A stretch of 64,000 nucleotides of DNA. Origin: Lacinutrix sp. Hel_I_90. GTDB lineage: Bacteria; Bacteroidota; Bacteroidia; Flavobacteriales; Flavobacteriaceae. The stretch covers positions 930,001-994,000 of the forward strand of contig NZ_JYNQ01000001.1 of NCBI RefSeq assembly GCF_000934685.1. The letters run 5' to 3'. Positions 16,471 to 25,189 of this stretch are shown here, piece by piece. The notes under the pieces were generated by a model. The model worked only from the letters and a program-made list of their open reading frames with translations. It was not told the origin of the DNA and did not search any database. A program made the translations under genes and the position numbers. Within the stretch, counting starts at the first letter, position 1. Every line of letters begins with the position of its first letter.

Positions 16471-17430
16471 ATGCTAAACGCTGGAGTTTTAGGTGCAGGA
16501 CACCTTGGGAAAATTCACTTACGACTGCTTAACCAGTCAGAAAAATATAATCTTGTTGGCTTTTATGATGCTGACGATGACAATGGTAAAAAAGTAGAAG
16601 CCGAATTTGGTTATAAATACTTCAATTCTATCGAGGCACTCATTGAAGCTGTTGATATGGTTGATATTGTAACACCTACGCTATCTCACTACGATTGTGC
16701 TAGACAGGCTATTGCTAAAGGCAAGCATATTTTTATTGAAAAACCTATAACAAACACGGTTGAAGAGGCAGAAACCTTGAGAACTTTAGTTGCCGAATAC
16801 GGCGTTAAAGGCCAGGTTGGTCATGTGGAACGTTTTAATCCAGCATTTATAGCGGTTAAAGACCAGTTAGACAGCCCAATGTTTATAGAATCGCATCGCC
16901 TGGCAGAATTTAATCCACGTGGTACAGACGTTCCTGTGGTTTTAGATTTAATGATTCACGACATCGATATTATATTAAGCGTAGTTAAATCGAAAGTTAA
17001 GAGTGTTTCAGCAAGCGGAGTTTCTGTAATTAGTGATGCACCAGATATCGCCAATGCACGTATAGAATTTGTTAATGGCTGTGTTGCCAATTTAACGGCG
17101 AGTCGCATTTCTTTGAAAAATATGCGAAAAATACGTTTCTTTCAAAAAGACGCCTACATTTCTGTAGATTTTTTAGAAAAGAAATGTGAAGTGGTAAAAA
17201 TGAAAGACGCTCCCAAAACCCCTGGAGACTTTGATATGATTCTTCAAAATGCGGAAGGCATTAAAAAACAAATTTATTTCGACAATCCAGAGGTTTCTGA
17301 TAATAATGCCATTTTAGATGAGCTAGAAACCTTTGCAGATGCTATTAATGCTAATACAAAGCCAGTGGTAACTCTTCATGATGGCACTGAAGCCTTACGT
17401 GTGGCGACCATGATAATTGATCAGTTTTAA
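16471..17430 (+). CDS. Gfo/Idh/MocA-family oxidoreductase
   Basis: A 319-residue NAD(P)-dependent oxidoreductase. The Rossmann motif GVLGAGHLGKIH is at about residues 5-16. The family's EKP lysine follows in HIFIEKPITNT at about 91-101, and the C-terminal substrate domain contains DVPVVLDLMIHDIDIILS. Members act on sugars, inositols or biliverdin; the substrate here cannot be told from sequence. It precedes the hydroxyacyl-CoA dehydrogenase gene by about 170 nt that contain two hairpins, so the two may be separate units. Confidence 0.88.
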   Translation: MLNAGVLGAGHLGKIHLRLLNQSEKYNLVGFYDADDDNGKKVEAEFGYKYFNSIEALIEAVDMVDIVTPTLSHYDCARQAIAKGKHIFIEKPITNTVEEAETLRTLVAEYGVKGQVGHVERFNPAFIAVKDQLDSPMFIESHRLAEFNPRGTDVPVVLDLMIHDIDIILSVVKSKVKSVSASGVSVISDAPDIANARIEFVNGCVANLTASRISLKNMRKIRFFQKDAYISVDFLEKKCEVVKMKDAPKTPGDFDMILQNAEGIKKQIYFDNPEVSDNNAILDELETFADAINANTKPVVTLHDGTEALRVATMIIDQF

Positions 17431-17539
17431 AATAGCAAGTAGGCTCCAGTTTGCAGTCTTAATTAACGAAATGTAGCTTTCTTTTTTCTGAGAAAATTAG
17501 AGACGGAAAGCTTCTATAAAAAATAAACATTAAACAGAT

Positions 17540-17583
17540 TTCCGCTTTCGCGGAACTAAAAATTAGACGCCCACCTTCGTGGG
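17540..17583. repeat. Two tandem small GC-rich hairpins
   Basis: Hairpin one (17540-17555) has arms TTCCGC/GCGGAA with loop TTTC. Hairpin two (17570-17583) has arms CCCAC/GTGGG with loop CTTC. Both stand out from the AT-rich gap between two genes. The first shares the pattern GATTTCnnCTTTCG(n)CGGAA with 46715-46734, so this looks like a small dispersed intergenic repeat, comparable to REP elements. No T-run follows, so neither is a typical terminator. Confidence 0.55.
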
Positions 17584-17603
17584 ACAGATAAAAAAATAAT
17601 TTT

Positions 17604-18491
17604 ATGAAAAACGTAGCAGTAATTGGGGCAGGAACAATGGGCAATGGTATCGCTCATACTTTTGCACAATCAGGTTTTAAAGTACAACTTATAGACATTA
17701 GCGAGGAGTCGTTAAAAAATGGCATCGCAACTATTTCTAAGAACTTAGATAGAATGGTTTCAAAAGAAAAAATTACTGAAGCTGATAAATCTAAAACTTT
17801 AGGTAATATAACCACCTTTACCAGTATAAGTGAAGGTGTAGAATATGCGAGTTTAGTCGTAGAAGCGGCAACAGAAAATTTAGATTTAAAGCTAAAAATT
17901 TTCAAGCAATTAGATGACGCATGTCCAGAAGATACCATTTTGGCAACAAACACCTCATCTATTTCAATCACACAAATAGGCGCAGTAACGTCAAGACCAG
18001 ATAAGGTTATTGGTATGCACTTTATGAATCCTGTACCTATCATGAAATTGGTAGAAATTATTCGTGGTTACAATACAAGCGATGAAGTAACCAATACCAT
18101 TATGGAACTCTCTAAGACCTTAGGTAAAACGCCTACTGAAGTCAACGATTATCCCGGTTTTGTAGCGAATAGAATTTTAATGCCAATGCTAAACGAATCT
18201 ATTGAAACCTTATACAATGGCGTTGCTGGGGTTGAAGAAATTGACACCGTAATGAAATTAGGAATGGCGCATCCTATGGGGCCACTACAGCTAGCCGATT
18301 TTATTGGACTAGATGTTTGTTTATCTATTTTAAACGTGATGTACGATGGCTTTAAAAACCCTAAATATGCACCATGTCCGTTATTAGTTAATATGGTTCG
18401 TGCTGGAAAATTAGGCGTTAAATCTGGTGAAGGTTTTTATAATTATTCTGCAAGTCGGAAAGCAGAGGTTGTTGCTCAGCAGTTTAAATAG
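17604..18491 (+). CDS. 3-hydroxyacyl-CoA (3-hydroxybutyryl-CoA) dehydrogenase
   Basis: NAD-dependent oxidation of (S)-3-hydroxyacyl-CoA, in fatty-acid beta-oxidation or butyrate/hydroxybutyrate metabolism. The 295 residues show the N-terminal NAD fold (GAGTMGNGIAHTFAQSG at 8-24), the catalytic block GMHFMNPVPIMKLVEII (His about 138, Glu about 150) and the C-terminal dimer domain with NDYPGFVANRILMPMLNE. The length matches single-domain enzymes of the Hbd type rather than FadB fusions. No thiolase or hydratase gene is nearby. Confidence 0.92.
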   Translation: MKNVAVIGAGTMGNGIAHTFAQSGFKVQLIDISEESLKNGIATISKNLDRMVSKEKITEADKSKTLGNITTFTSISEGVEYASLVVEAATENLDLKLKIFKQLDDACPEDTILATNTSSISITQIGAVTSRPDKVIGMHFMNPVPIMKLVEIIRGYNTSDEVTNTIMELSKTLGKTPTEVNDYPGFVANRILMPMLNESIETLYNGVAGVEEIDTVMKLGMAHPMGPLQLADFIGLDVCLSILNVMYDGFKNPKYAPCPLLVNMVRAGKLGVKSGEGFYNYSASRKAEVVAQQFK

Positions 18492-18508
18492 TGTAAAATG
18501 CTCATTAC

Positions 18509-18536
18509 GTTTTTAATTTCATAATGCATTAAAAAC
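18509..18536. repeat. AT-rich inverted repeat after the dehydrogenase gene
   Basis: Arms GTTTTTAAT and ATTAAAAAC (9 bp, perfect) around a 10-nt loop, 18 nt past the stop codon. It could be a weak terminator or processing hairpin, but has no T-run after the stem. The rest of the gap to 18735 shows only an unconvincing 34-codon frame. Confidence 0.4.
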
Positions 18537-18735
18537 CCGATTTCATATAAAATATTAAGATTTCTAGATTTATGGTTTATAAAAAAGGGCTCACTTTTGC
18601 CTTTGAGCCTCAATCTGAAAATCAATTTAAAGCATTAACTAACGAAAGTATTGCAGTAGGAACGCTAATTAATTAGCTGATTTTAAATCCAAAGCAATGC
18701 TATTCGCGTTAGTACTGCTAACTGAATACTAAAAT

Positions 18736-19974
18736 ATGGCTCAAATAAAACCATTTCGCGCGGTAAAACCAACACGAGACAAAGTAAGTCTGGTTGCTTC
18801 CCGCTCCTACCAGAGTTATACGCAAGCGGAACGTGAAGCACGATTAAATTATAATCCGTTTTCCTTTTTGCATATCGTTAATCCCGGTTATAAATATGCT
18901 AAAGAGATTTCTGGTGAAGCACGTTACCAACTGGTAAAAAACCGTTATCAGGAATTTAAAGAGGATAGCATTTTTGCTCAAGATGAAAAACCAAGTTTTT
19001 ATATTTATAAAATTGTAGATCGGGATTATCAAGTCTTTAATGGTATTGTTGCTGCTGCCAGTGTAGAAGATTATGAGAATGACATTATTAAAAAACACGA
19101 AGACACGATTTCCAGCCGTGAAATTGTATTTAAAGACTATCTCAAAACGGTTGGTTTTAATGCGGAACCTGTACTACTAACCTATCCTGAAAATGATACG
19201 GTTTCAAAAATTCTAAAGGAAACGCAACAACAACGACCAGAATTTGAGTTTACAACCACTTATAGAGACACACACTATTTATGGCCAATTGATAAACCCG
19301 ATGATATTAAAACGATTACAGAAGCGTTTAGTAAAATGAAAACGCTTTATATTGCAGATGGTCACCACAGGTCTTCATCCTCACAGTTATTATGTGCCGA
19401 TTTAAGAGCTGAAAACAAAAACCATAAGGGTAGTGAAAGTTATAACTACTTTATGAGTTACCTCATTTGTGAAACAGAGTTACGCATTCATGAGTTTAAT
19501 CGTTTAGTTAAAGATTTAAATGGGTTAACAAAAGAGGAATTTCTTATTCAGTTAGACACTATGTACCGTATTGAAAATAGAGGAACTATGCCCTACAAGC
19601 CAACAAAACCGCATCACTTTAGCATGTATTTAGATGGCGAATTTTATTCGTTGTATTTGCGTAAAACCAATTATGAATTTAAAACCTCTTTAGATGCATT
19701 GGACGCGCAACTACTCTATCAAACCATTTTAAACCCAATTCTTGGTATTATAGATCTACGCAATGATACACGAATACACTATCTAAGTGGCAAAAAAGAC
19801 ATCGTTAATTTAAAAAGCGCCATAGATAGTGGTGCCTATAAAGTTGGTTTTGGTATGATTCCTGCAACAATAGACCAAATGAAACAGATTGCAGACGATG
19901 GCTTAAAAATGCCACCAAAAAGCACCTATATTGAACCTAAGTTAAGAAGTGGTGTCACTATTTATGAGTTTTAA
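18736..19974 (+). CDS. DUF1015-family protein
   Basis: A 412-residue cytoplasmic protein of the DUF1015 family. Diagnostic parts are the N-terminal FRAVKPTRDKVSLVASRSY, the central LYIADGHHRSSSS (a histidine/arginine cluster at about 208-219, likely an active site) and the C-terminal VGFGMIPATIDQMKQIADDGLKMPPKSTYIEPKLRSG spread over its end. The biochemical role of DUF1015 is not established. In many Bacteroidota it lies next to serC and serA; here it lies instead before a small membrane protein and the PLP-homeostasis gene. Confidence 0.88.
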   Translation: MAQIKPFRAVKPTRDKVSLVASRSYQSYTQAEREARLNYNPFSFLHIVNPGYKYAKEISGEARYQLVKNRYQEFKEDSIFAQDEKPSFYIYKIVDRDYQVFNGIVAAASVEDYENDIIKKHEDTISSREIVFKDYLKTVGFNAEPVLLTYPENDTVSKILKETQQQRPEFEFTTTYRDTHYLWPIDKPDDIKTITEAFSKMKTLYIADGHHRSSSSQLLCADLRAENKNHKGSESYNYFMSYLICETELRIHEFNRLVKDLNGLTKEEFLIQLDTMYRIENRGTMPYKPTKPHHFSMYLDGEFYSLYLRKTNYEFKTSLDALDAQLLYQTILNPILGIIDLRNDTRIHYLSGKKDIVNLKSAIDSGAYKVGFGMIPATIDQMKQIADDGLKMPPKSTYIEPKLRSGVTIYEF

Positions 19975-19999
19975 CCCCTCGTATTAAACTTAATTAGCT

Positions 20000-20245
20000 A
20001 TGAAAAAAATAATTATATCCTTCTGTACCATTTTTCTAATAGCCTTCGATTGTGTTGCGCTACAAAATGAAGTTCCAAGCATTCAAAACACAATTATTAA
20101 AAATGGAGTTGGTCTAGGATCAGTAGTAGCAGTCGTGACCTCCTGGGATAGAAATAAGTCAATTTTACTTGCCATTATCCATGGCCTATTTAGCTGGCTC
20201 TATGTTATATATTACGCAATAACCAGAAAAGAAGAAAAGAAATGA
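20000..20245 (+). CDS. Small two-helix membrane protein
   Basis: An 81-residue protein with a hydrophobic N-terminus (residues 4-22, a signal peptide or first helix) and a second hydrophobic part at about 34-72 (VGLGSVVAVVTSW, then LLAIIHGLFSWLYVIYYAI), ending in a charged tail RKEEKK. No function is recognised. Its stop overlaps the start of the next gene in an ATGA, so translation of the two is probably coupled. Confidence 0.7.
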   Translation: MKKIIISFCTIFLIAFDCVALQNEVPSIQNTIIKNGVGLGSVVAVVTSWDRNKSILLAIIHGLFSWLYVIYYAITRKEEKK

Positions 20246-20901
20246 GCATAAAAAATAATTTAAATAATATTAAATCCCACCTCCCAGAAAAAGTCGCTCT
20301 GGTAGCCGTTTCAAAAACCAAACCTGTAAGTGACTTAATGGAAGCTTACGATGCTGGTCAGCGCATTTTTGGAGAAAACAAGATTCAAGAAATGGCAGAG
20401 AAGCACGAAACTATGCCAAAAGATATTGAATGGCACATGATTGGTCATGTACAAACCAACAAGGTAAAATACATGGCGCCTTTTGTGGGTTTAATTCATG
20501 GTGTGGAGCGCTTTAAAGTGCTAAAGGAAATTAACAAACAAGCCCTTAAAAATGACAGAACTATAGATTGCCTGCTGCAAATAAAAATTGCTGAAGAAGA
20601 TTCTAAATTTGGAATGTCACCACAGGAAGCTTCAGATATATTACAATCAAAGGATTTTTCAGCATTAAAAAACATAAAAGTAACGGGGGTTATGGGCATG
20701 GCTACTTTTACTGATGATGCGTCTCAAGTAACACAAGAGTTCAAGCGTTTAAAAACAGTTTTTGAAGAATTAAAGCTACTTAACGCTCACAATTGTCAGT
20801 TAGAAATCGTTTCAATGGGCATGAGTGGGGATTATAAATTGGCTATCGCTTGTGGGAGTACTATGGTTCGTTTAGGAAGTAGTATCTTTGGCGCTAGATA
20901 A
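20242..20901 (+). CDS. YggS/PLPBP-family pyridoxal phosphate homeostasis protein
   Basis: Binds pyridoxal 5'-phosphate and helps balance vitamin B6 and amino-acid pools; no enzyme reaction is known. The 219 residues have the alanine-racemase-like barrel, with the PLP lysine in LVAVSKTKP at about residue 25, IFGENKIQEMAEK, EWHMIGHVQTNKVKYM and the phosphate-binding end SMGMSGDYKLAIACGSTMVRLGSSIFG. It starts inside the stop of the preceding small membrane protein gene (4-nt overlap). Confidence 0.94.
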   Translation: MSIKNNLNNIKSHLPEKVALVAVSKTKPVSDLMEAYDAGQRIFGENKIQEMAEKHETMPKDIEWHMIGHVQTNKVKYMAPFVGLIHGVERFKVLKEINKQALKNDRTIDCLLQIKIAEEDSKFGMSPQEASDILQSKDFSALKNIKVTGVMGMATFTDDASQVTQEFKRLKTVFEELKLLNAHNCQLEIVSMGMSGDYKLAIACGSTMVRLGSSIFGAR

Positions 20902-20983
20902 GTCAAAACATTAAGTCGCCGTTTACAATCCTTACTCGGCTACAAAAAACTTTAAACGAACAAACTTTTAAACTATATAATTT

Positions 20984-22345
20984 ATTTACGCAATTGTAGA
21001 CATAGAAACCACAGGTGGTAAGTATAATGAAGAAGGCATCACTGAAATTGCAATCTATAAATATGATGGTCATGAAGTTGTCGATCAATTTATCAGTTTG
21101 GTTAATCCGGAACGCGACATTCAACCATTTGTAGTTAACCTGACAGGTATTAATAGCCACATGCTTCGTAATGCGCCTAAATTTTATGAAGTCGCCAAGC
21201 GCATCGTAGAGATTACCCAAGACTGTATTTTAGTTGCACATAATGCGCAATTTGACAATCGAATTCTACGTACAGAATTTAAACGCTTGGGTTTTGAATT
21301 TGAAAAAGAAACCTTGTGTACCGTTGAACTTTCAAAAGCTTTAATTCCTGATTTACCCTCCTATAGTTTGGGTAAACTAGTGCGGTCACTTGGCATTCCT
21401 GTAACCGATAGGCACCGGGCTTCTGGTGATGCTTTAGCAACTGTAAAGCTCTTTAAATTATTACTTTCTAAAGACACCGAAAAAAGTATCGTTCAGCAAT
21501 CAATACGGAAAATGCCTAAGCTCCAATTAGAGCCAAAATTAATTGATATAATCGCTGAAACACCTTCAATCACTGGGGTATACTATATTCATAATGCCGA
21601 AGGAACTATCATCTATATTGGCAAAAGTAAAAATATAAAAAGACGTGTCAACCAGCATTTTACGGGTACAGATCGTAAATCTAAAAAAATTCAGCTTCAA
21701 GTAGCCGCTTTAACTTATGAGTCTACGGGAAACGAATTACTAGCCTTATTAAAAGAAAGTGAAGAAATAAAGAAGAACAAACCTTTACTTAACAGGGCTT
21801 TACGCAGGTCTGTTTTTACACATGCTTTGTATAGTTTTACCGACCATAAGAATTACGTAAATCTTACCATCGACAAAGCAGATGGAAGAAAACCGAATAT
21901 TACAACTTTTAGTAACAGACAAAGTGGGCGTCAATTTCTTGAAAAAATAGTAGAAGATTACCAGTTATGTCAAAAATTATCTGGATTGTATAAAACCAAA
22001 ACGAGCTGCTTTCATTACGATGTAAAAAAGTGTTATGGTGCATGCGTAGAAGAAGAATCCCCTGAGAGCTACAATCAACGTGTTATGCAATTAATAGACA
22101 AGTACAGCTATAAAAACCAGAATATGGTTATTATTGATAAGGGACGAGAAGTTGATGAACGAAGTGCCATATTAATACAAAATGGTATTTTTAAAGGCTT
22201 TGGTTTTTTTAATTTAAACTATCAACTAAACAACATTGAAATTTTAAAATCTATTATTACTCCAATGGAAAATAATAGAGATGTACAGCATATTATTCAA
22301 AGCTATTTGCGTAAAAATAAACGCTTAAAAATCATACAATTATAA
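20984..22345 (+). CDS. DEDDh exonuclease fused to a GIY-YIG (UvrC-N-like) nuclease
   Basis: Residues about 1-170 form a DnaQ-type 3'-5' exonuclease: ExoI in IVDIETTGG (Asp6, Glu8), ExoII in HNAQFDNRILR at about 86, ExoIII in HRASGDALAT at about 143. Residues about 196-275 are a GIY-YIG domain (TGVYYIHNAEGTIIYIGKSKN) like the N-terminus of UvrC. A Cys-containing segment (CFHYDVKKCYGAC) follows, also as in UvrC/Cho. Such fusions are known and suggest excision-repair processing. The frame is closed by TAA at 20978 and has no ATG, GTG or TTG before the TTG at 21098, which would delete ExoI. I start at the ATT at 20984, giving IYAIVDIETTG, where relatives start. The 3' end overlaps the next ATG by one base. 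Confidence 0.85.
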   Translation: MYAIVDIETTGGKYNEEGITEIAIYKYDGHEVVDQFISLVNPERDIQPFVVNLTGINSHMLRNAPKFYEVAKRIVEITQDCILVAHNAQFDNRILRTEFKRLGFEFEKETLCTVELSKALIPDLPSYSLGKLVRSLGIPVTDRHRASGDALATVKLFKLLLSKDTEKSIVQQSIRKMPKLQLEPKLIDIIAETPSITGVYYIHNAEGTIIYIGKSKNIKRRVNQHFTGTDRKSKKIQLQVAALTYESTGNELLALLKESEEIKKNKPLLNRALRRSVFTHALYSFTDHKNYVNLTIDKADGRKPNITTFSNRQSGRQFLEKIVEDYQLCQKLSGLYKTKTSCFHYDVKKCYGACVEEESPESYNQRVMQLIDKYSYKNQNMVIIDKGREVDERSAILIQNGIFKGFGFFNLNYQLNNIEILKSIITPMENNRDVQHIIQSYLRKNKRLKIIQL

Positions 22346-24306
22346 TGAAAAGATATTTTGCCCTAATCACACTCTTTTTAACCTATATAAGCTTCAGTCA
22401 AGACACTTTCAATTCAGAAACCTATACCGTTACAAAAGGCGATTTAGAAACAACACACTTTGAAAAAGACAGCACTGCAAATGCTTTAGTATTATACGAA
22501 TATGGTGAAAGCCATATCGACGGTGATCGTTTTGATTTAATTTTTAAGAAAAAAGTAAAACTAAAAATTTTAAATAGAAATGGGTTTGACAAAGCTACCA
22601 TTTCTATTTTTCTCTATAGAAGTGACTCTAAAAGAGAAACCGTTGCCGACATTATAGCCACAACCTACAATACTAAAAATGGAGAGACCACTCAGACTAA
22701 ATTAACCAAAGACCAAATTTTTGAAGAACGCTATAATGATAATTACACCATCATAAAATTCACAATGCCTAATGTAACTGTCGGTTCGGTTATTACTTAT
22801 AGCTATAAAGTAGTTTCTCCTTTCATTTACAAATACAAGTCATGGCGTTTTCAGGACAATATTCCAAAGCTATACAGTGAATACAAGACGAGTATCCCGG
22901 CCAATTATGAGTATAACATTAAATTAGTTGGTGATTTAAAACTGGTCGTTAACGAAAGTGACATTAAAGAAGATTGTGTAGATGGTGGCAATGGCGCTTA
23001 TGCAGATTGCCTTTTAGCCAGATATGCGATAAAAGATCTACCCGCTTTTATTGAGGAAGATTATATGACTACCAGAGACAACTACTTATCTCGCATAGAA
23101 TACGAGCTTAAAATTGTTAAAGGCTTTGATGGCTCTGTAAATAACATTACAAAAACGTGGAAGACAACAGACAAAGAATTAAAAAATGATGATAATATTG
23201 GTAAGAAATTAAAAAAAGGGTCACTCGTTAAAAAACTATTGAGCAATGAAATATTGCGTATTAATAATCCTTTAGAAAAAGCAAAAGCCATCTATACTTT
23301 TGTCCAGTCTAACTATATCTGGAATGAAGAATTTCAGATTTTTAAAGACATTTCAATTAAGAACCTCATAAAAACAAAAACGGGTAATGTTTCAGAAATT
23401 AATTTTCTACTTTATAACTTGCTAAAGGAAAATGATATTGCTGTTACGCCTATATTAATATCTACCCGAGCCAATGGCTTACCCACAAAAATATATCCTG
23501 TTATTTCCGACTTTAATTATATTTTAATTCAGGCGACTATAGCTGGTAAAACCTACCAATTAGATGCTGTAGATCCCTACTTAACTTTTGGTCAAGTACC
23601 CTTTAGAGCGCTTAATCAATATGGAAGACTTCTTGATTTCGAAGATGGAAGCTATTGGGTAGACATTAAACCAACGACCAAATCCTCTAAGGCCTACCTT
23701 GTTGAACTAAATTTAGACAATGAAGGCAAGATATCGGGACATTTGGATTACCAGACCAATGGCTATCATTCTATAGAAAAAAAATCAAGTTATTTTGAGA
23801 ACCCAATAGAATACAAGAAAAAGTATGAAGCCTCTCACTTAGATCTAAAAATGATAAGTCATGAGGTTACTATAGAAAGTAAAAACACTAACACATTTTT
23901 AGAAAAAATTAATTTTGAGAAAGAGACAGAGCTTGTTGGAAACAATTTGTATATCAATCCGTTTTTAGTAACATTTTTTGATAATAATCCACTAAAATTA
24001 CAAGAACGCACTTACCCTATAGATTTTGGTTACCCAGATACCTATTTATATTCTTACAAATTGAATTTTGATCCAGATGTTTATGAAATTACGGAAGTTC
24101 CTACAAGCGCCTCTTACAAATTGCCAGGCGGTACTGGTACATTAATTTTAAATGCGACTAAAAACACAGATCACGCTATGGTTTTTTTAAAATTTAATTT
24201 TACAGAAGCCATTTATAACTCGAATTTCTACCCTTACTTGAAAGCGTATTTTAACAAAATTGTTGAAGTCCAGAAAAACGCATTAATTGTATTAAAGAAA
24301 AAATAA
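22345..24306 (+). CDS. DUF3857 protein with degenerate transglutaminase-like domain
   Basis: A 653-residue exported protein: signal peptide 1-19 (ending ISFSQ), DUF3857 beta-rich region (about 45-250, with VGSVITYSYKV) and a transglutaminase-like region (about 310-410), then a C-terminal beta domain. In active transglutaminases the helix start carries Cys and a later strand carries His. Here the helix reads TGNVSEINFLLYNLL (Val at about 348) and the strand reads FNYILIQA (Tyr at about 391), while LDAVDP keeps the Asp. It therefore looks catalytically dead. It starts one base inside the stop of the nuclease gene. Confidence 0.82.
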   Translation: MKRYFALITLFLTYISFSQDTFNSETYTVTKGDLETTHFEKDSTANALVLYEYGESHIDGDRFDLIFKKKVKLKILNRNGFDKATISIFLYRSDSKRETVADIIATTYNTKNGETTQTKLTKDQIFEERYNDNYTIIKFTMPNVTVGSVITYSYKVVSPFIYKYKSWRFQDNIPKLYSEYKTSIPANYEYNIKLVGDLKLVVNESDIKEDCVDGGNGAYADCLLARYAIKDLPAFIEEDYMTTRDNYLSRIEYELKIVKGFDGSVNNITKTWKTTDKELKNDDNIGKKLKKGSLVKKLLSNEILRINNPLEKAKAIYTFVQSNYIWNEEFQIFKDISIKNLIKTKTGNVSEINFLLYNLLKENDIAVTPILISTRANGLPTKIYPVISDFNYILIQATIAGKTYQLDAVDPYLTFGQVPFRALNQYGRLLDFEDGSYWVDIKPTTKSSKAYLVELNLDNEGKISGHLDYQTNGYHSIEKKSSYFENPIEYKKKYEASHLDLKMISHEVTIESKNTNTFLEKINFEKETELVGNNLYINPFLVTFFDNNPLKLQERTYPIDFGYPDTYLYSYKLNFDPDVYEITEVPTSASYKLPGGTGTLILNATKNTDHAMVFLKFNFTEAIYNSNFYPYLKAYFNKIVEVQKNALIVLKKK

Positions 24307-24321
24307 CTAATCTATATTTAG

Positions 24322-24329
24322 TATTTTTG
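24322..24329 (+). promoter_or_regulatory. -7 element placed for a near-leaderless channel mRNA
   Basis: TATTTTTG matches TAnnTTTG and its G is 6 nt before the ATG at 24335. The element begins 15 nt past the stop of the previous gene. Confidence 0.45.
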
Positions 24330-24334
24330 AAAGA

Positions 24335-25189
24335 ATGAACAACCATAACAAAAGAGACTGGAAATCTAAACTGCATGAAATTATTTATGAAGCAGATACG
24401 CCTGCAGGTAAATTATTTGATATTGTACTTTTAGTCTTTATTCTTGCCAGCATCTTATTGGTGATGCTTGAAAGCGTTAGCTGGATTGATGCAAAATACC
24501 ACTATTGGTTAAATCTTGGTGAATGGATAGTAACCATTTTATTTACTATCGAATATATCGCCCGAATAATCACCGTTAAAAAGCCTTTAAAATACATTTT
24601 TAGTTTTTACGGTATTGTCGATTTCTTATCTACAGTTCCAAAATATTTATCGTTAATATTTATGGGAACTCATGCCCTTGTTGCATTGAGAGCCTTGCGT
24701 TTACTGCGTATTTTTAGAATTTTAAAGTTGGCGCGTTATTTAGGAGCATCTAACCATTTAACAAGCGCCATTAAAGCCAGTCGTGCAAAAATCTCTGTGT
24801 TTTTATTTGCAGTTATTATTGCGGCTATTATTTTTGGAACACTAATGTACTTAATAGAAGGAGAAGAGAATGGGTTTACTAACATTCCTAAAAGCGTCTA
24901 CTGGTGCATCGTGACATTAACCACTGTGGGTTTTGGAGACATTGCTCCCCAAACGCCTTTAGGTCAATTAATAGCAGCTATAATTATGGTTATGGGTTAT
25001 GGTATTATTGCGGTGCCAACAGGAATTGTATCGGCTGAATACACCAAAAGCAGTAATGATTCTGCAAAGAAAAAAGAGTCTGAAAAGGCAAAACTTAATA
25101 CGCAGTCTTGTCAAAATTGTTTGGCTGAAAACCATAAAGACAATGCTGAATATTGCTATAATTGTGGCCACAATCTACACCTTGAATAA
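24335..25189 (+). CDS. Voltage-gated-type potassium channel with C-terminal zinc ribbon
   Basis: A 284-residue six-helix channel. S1 lies at about 28-46. The S4 sensor has arginines spaced every third residue (R119, R122, R125, R128 in ALRALRLLRIFRILKLAR), and the pore carries the K+ filter TTVGFGD at 196-202. After S6 (about 210-233) comes a linker rich in K, S and E and then a zinc ribbon, CQNC at 259-262 and CYNC at 274-277, at the very C-terminus. This small cytoplasmic cap replaces the cyclic-nucleotide or RCK domains of other channels. The miaA frame begins directly after the stop codon. Confidence 0.9.
   Translation: MNNHNKRDWKSKLHEIIYEADTPAGKLFDIVLLVFILASILLVMLESVSWIDAKYHYWLNLGEWIVTILFTIEYIARIITVKKPLKYIFSFYGIVDFLSTVPKYLSLIFMGTHALVALRALRLLRIFRILKLARYLGASNHLTSAIKASRAKISVFLFAVIIAAIIFGTLMYLIEGEENGFTNIPKSVYWCIVTLTTVGFGDIAPQTPLGQLIAAIIMVMGYGIIAVPTGIVSAEYTKSSNDSAKKKESEKAKLNTQSCQNCLAENHKDNAEYCYNCGHNLHLE

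Noticed and set aside
18572-18676. 34-codon open frame MVYKKGLTFAFEPQSENQFK and onward
   Set aside because: No recognisable similarity, no clear ribosome-binding site or promoter; length is within chance for AT-rich gaps.
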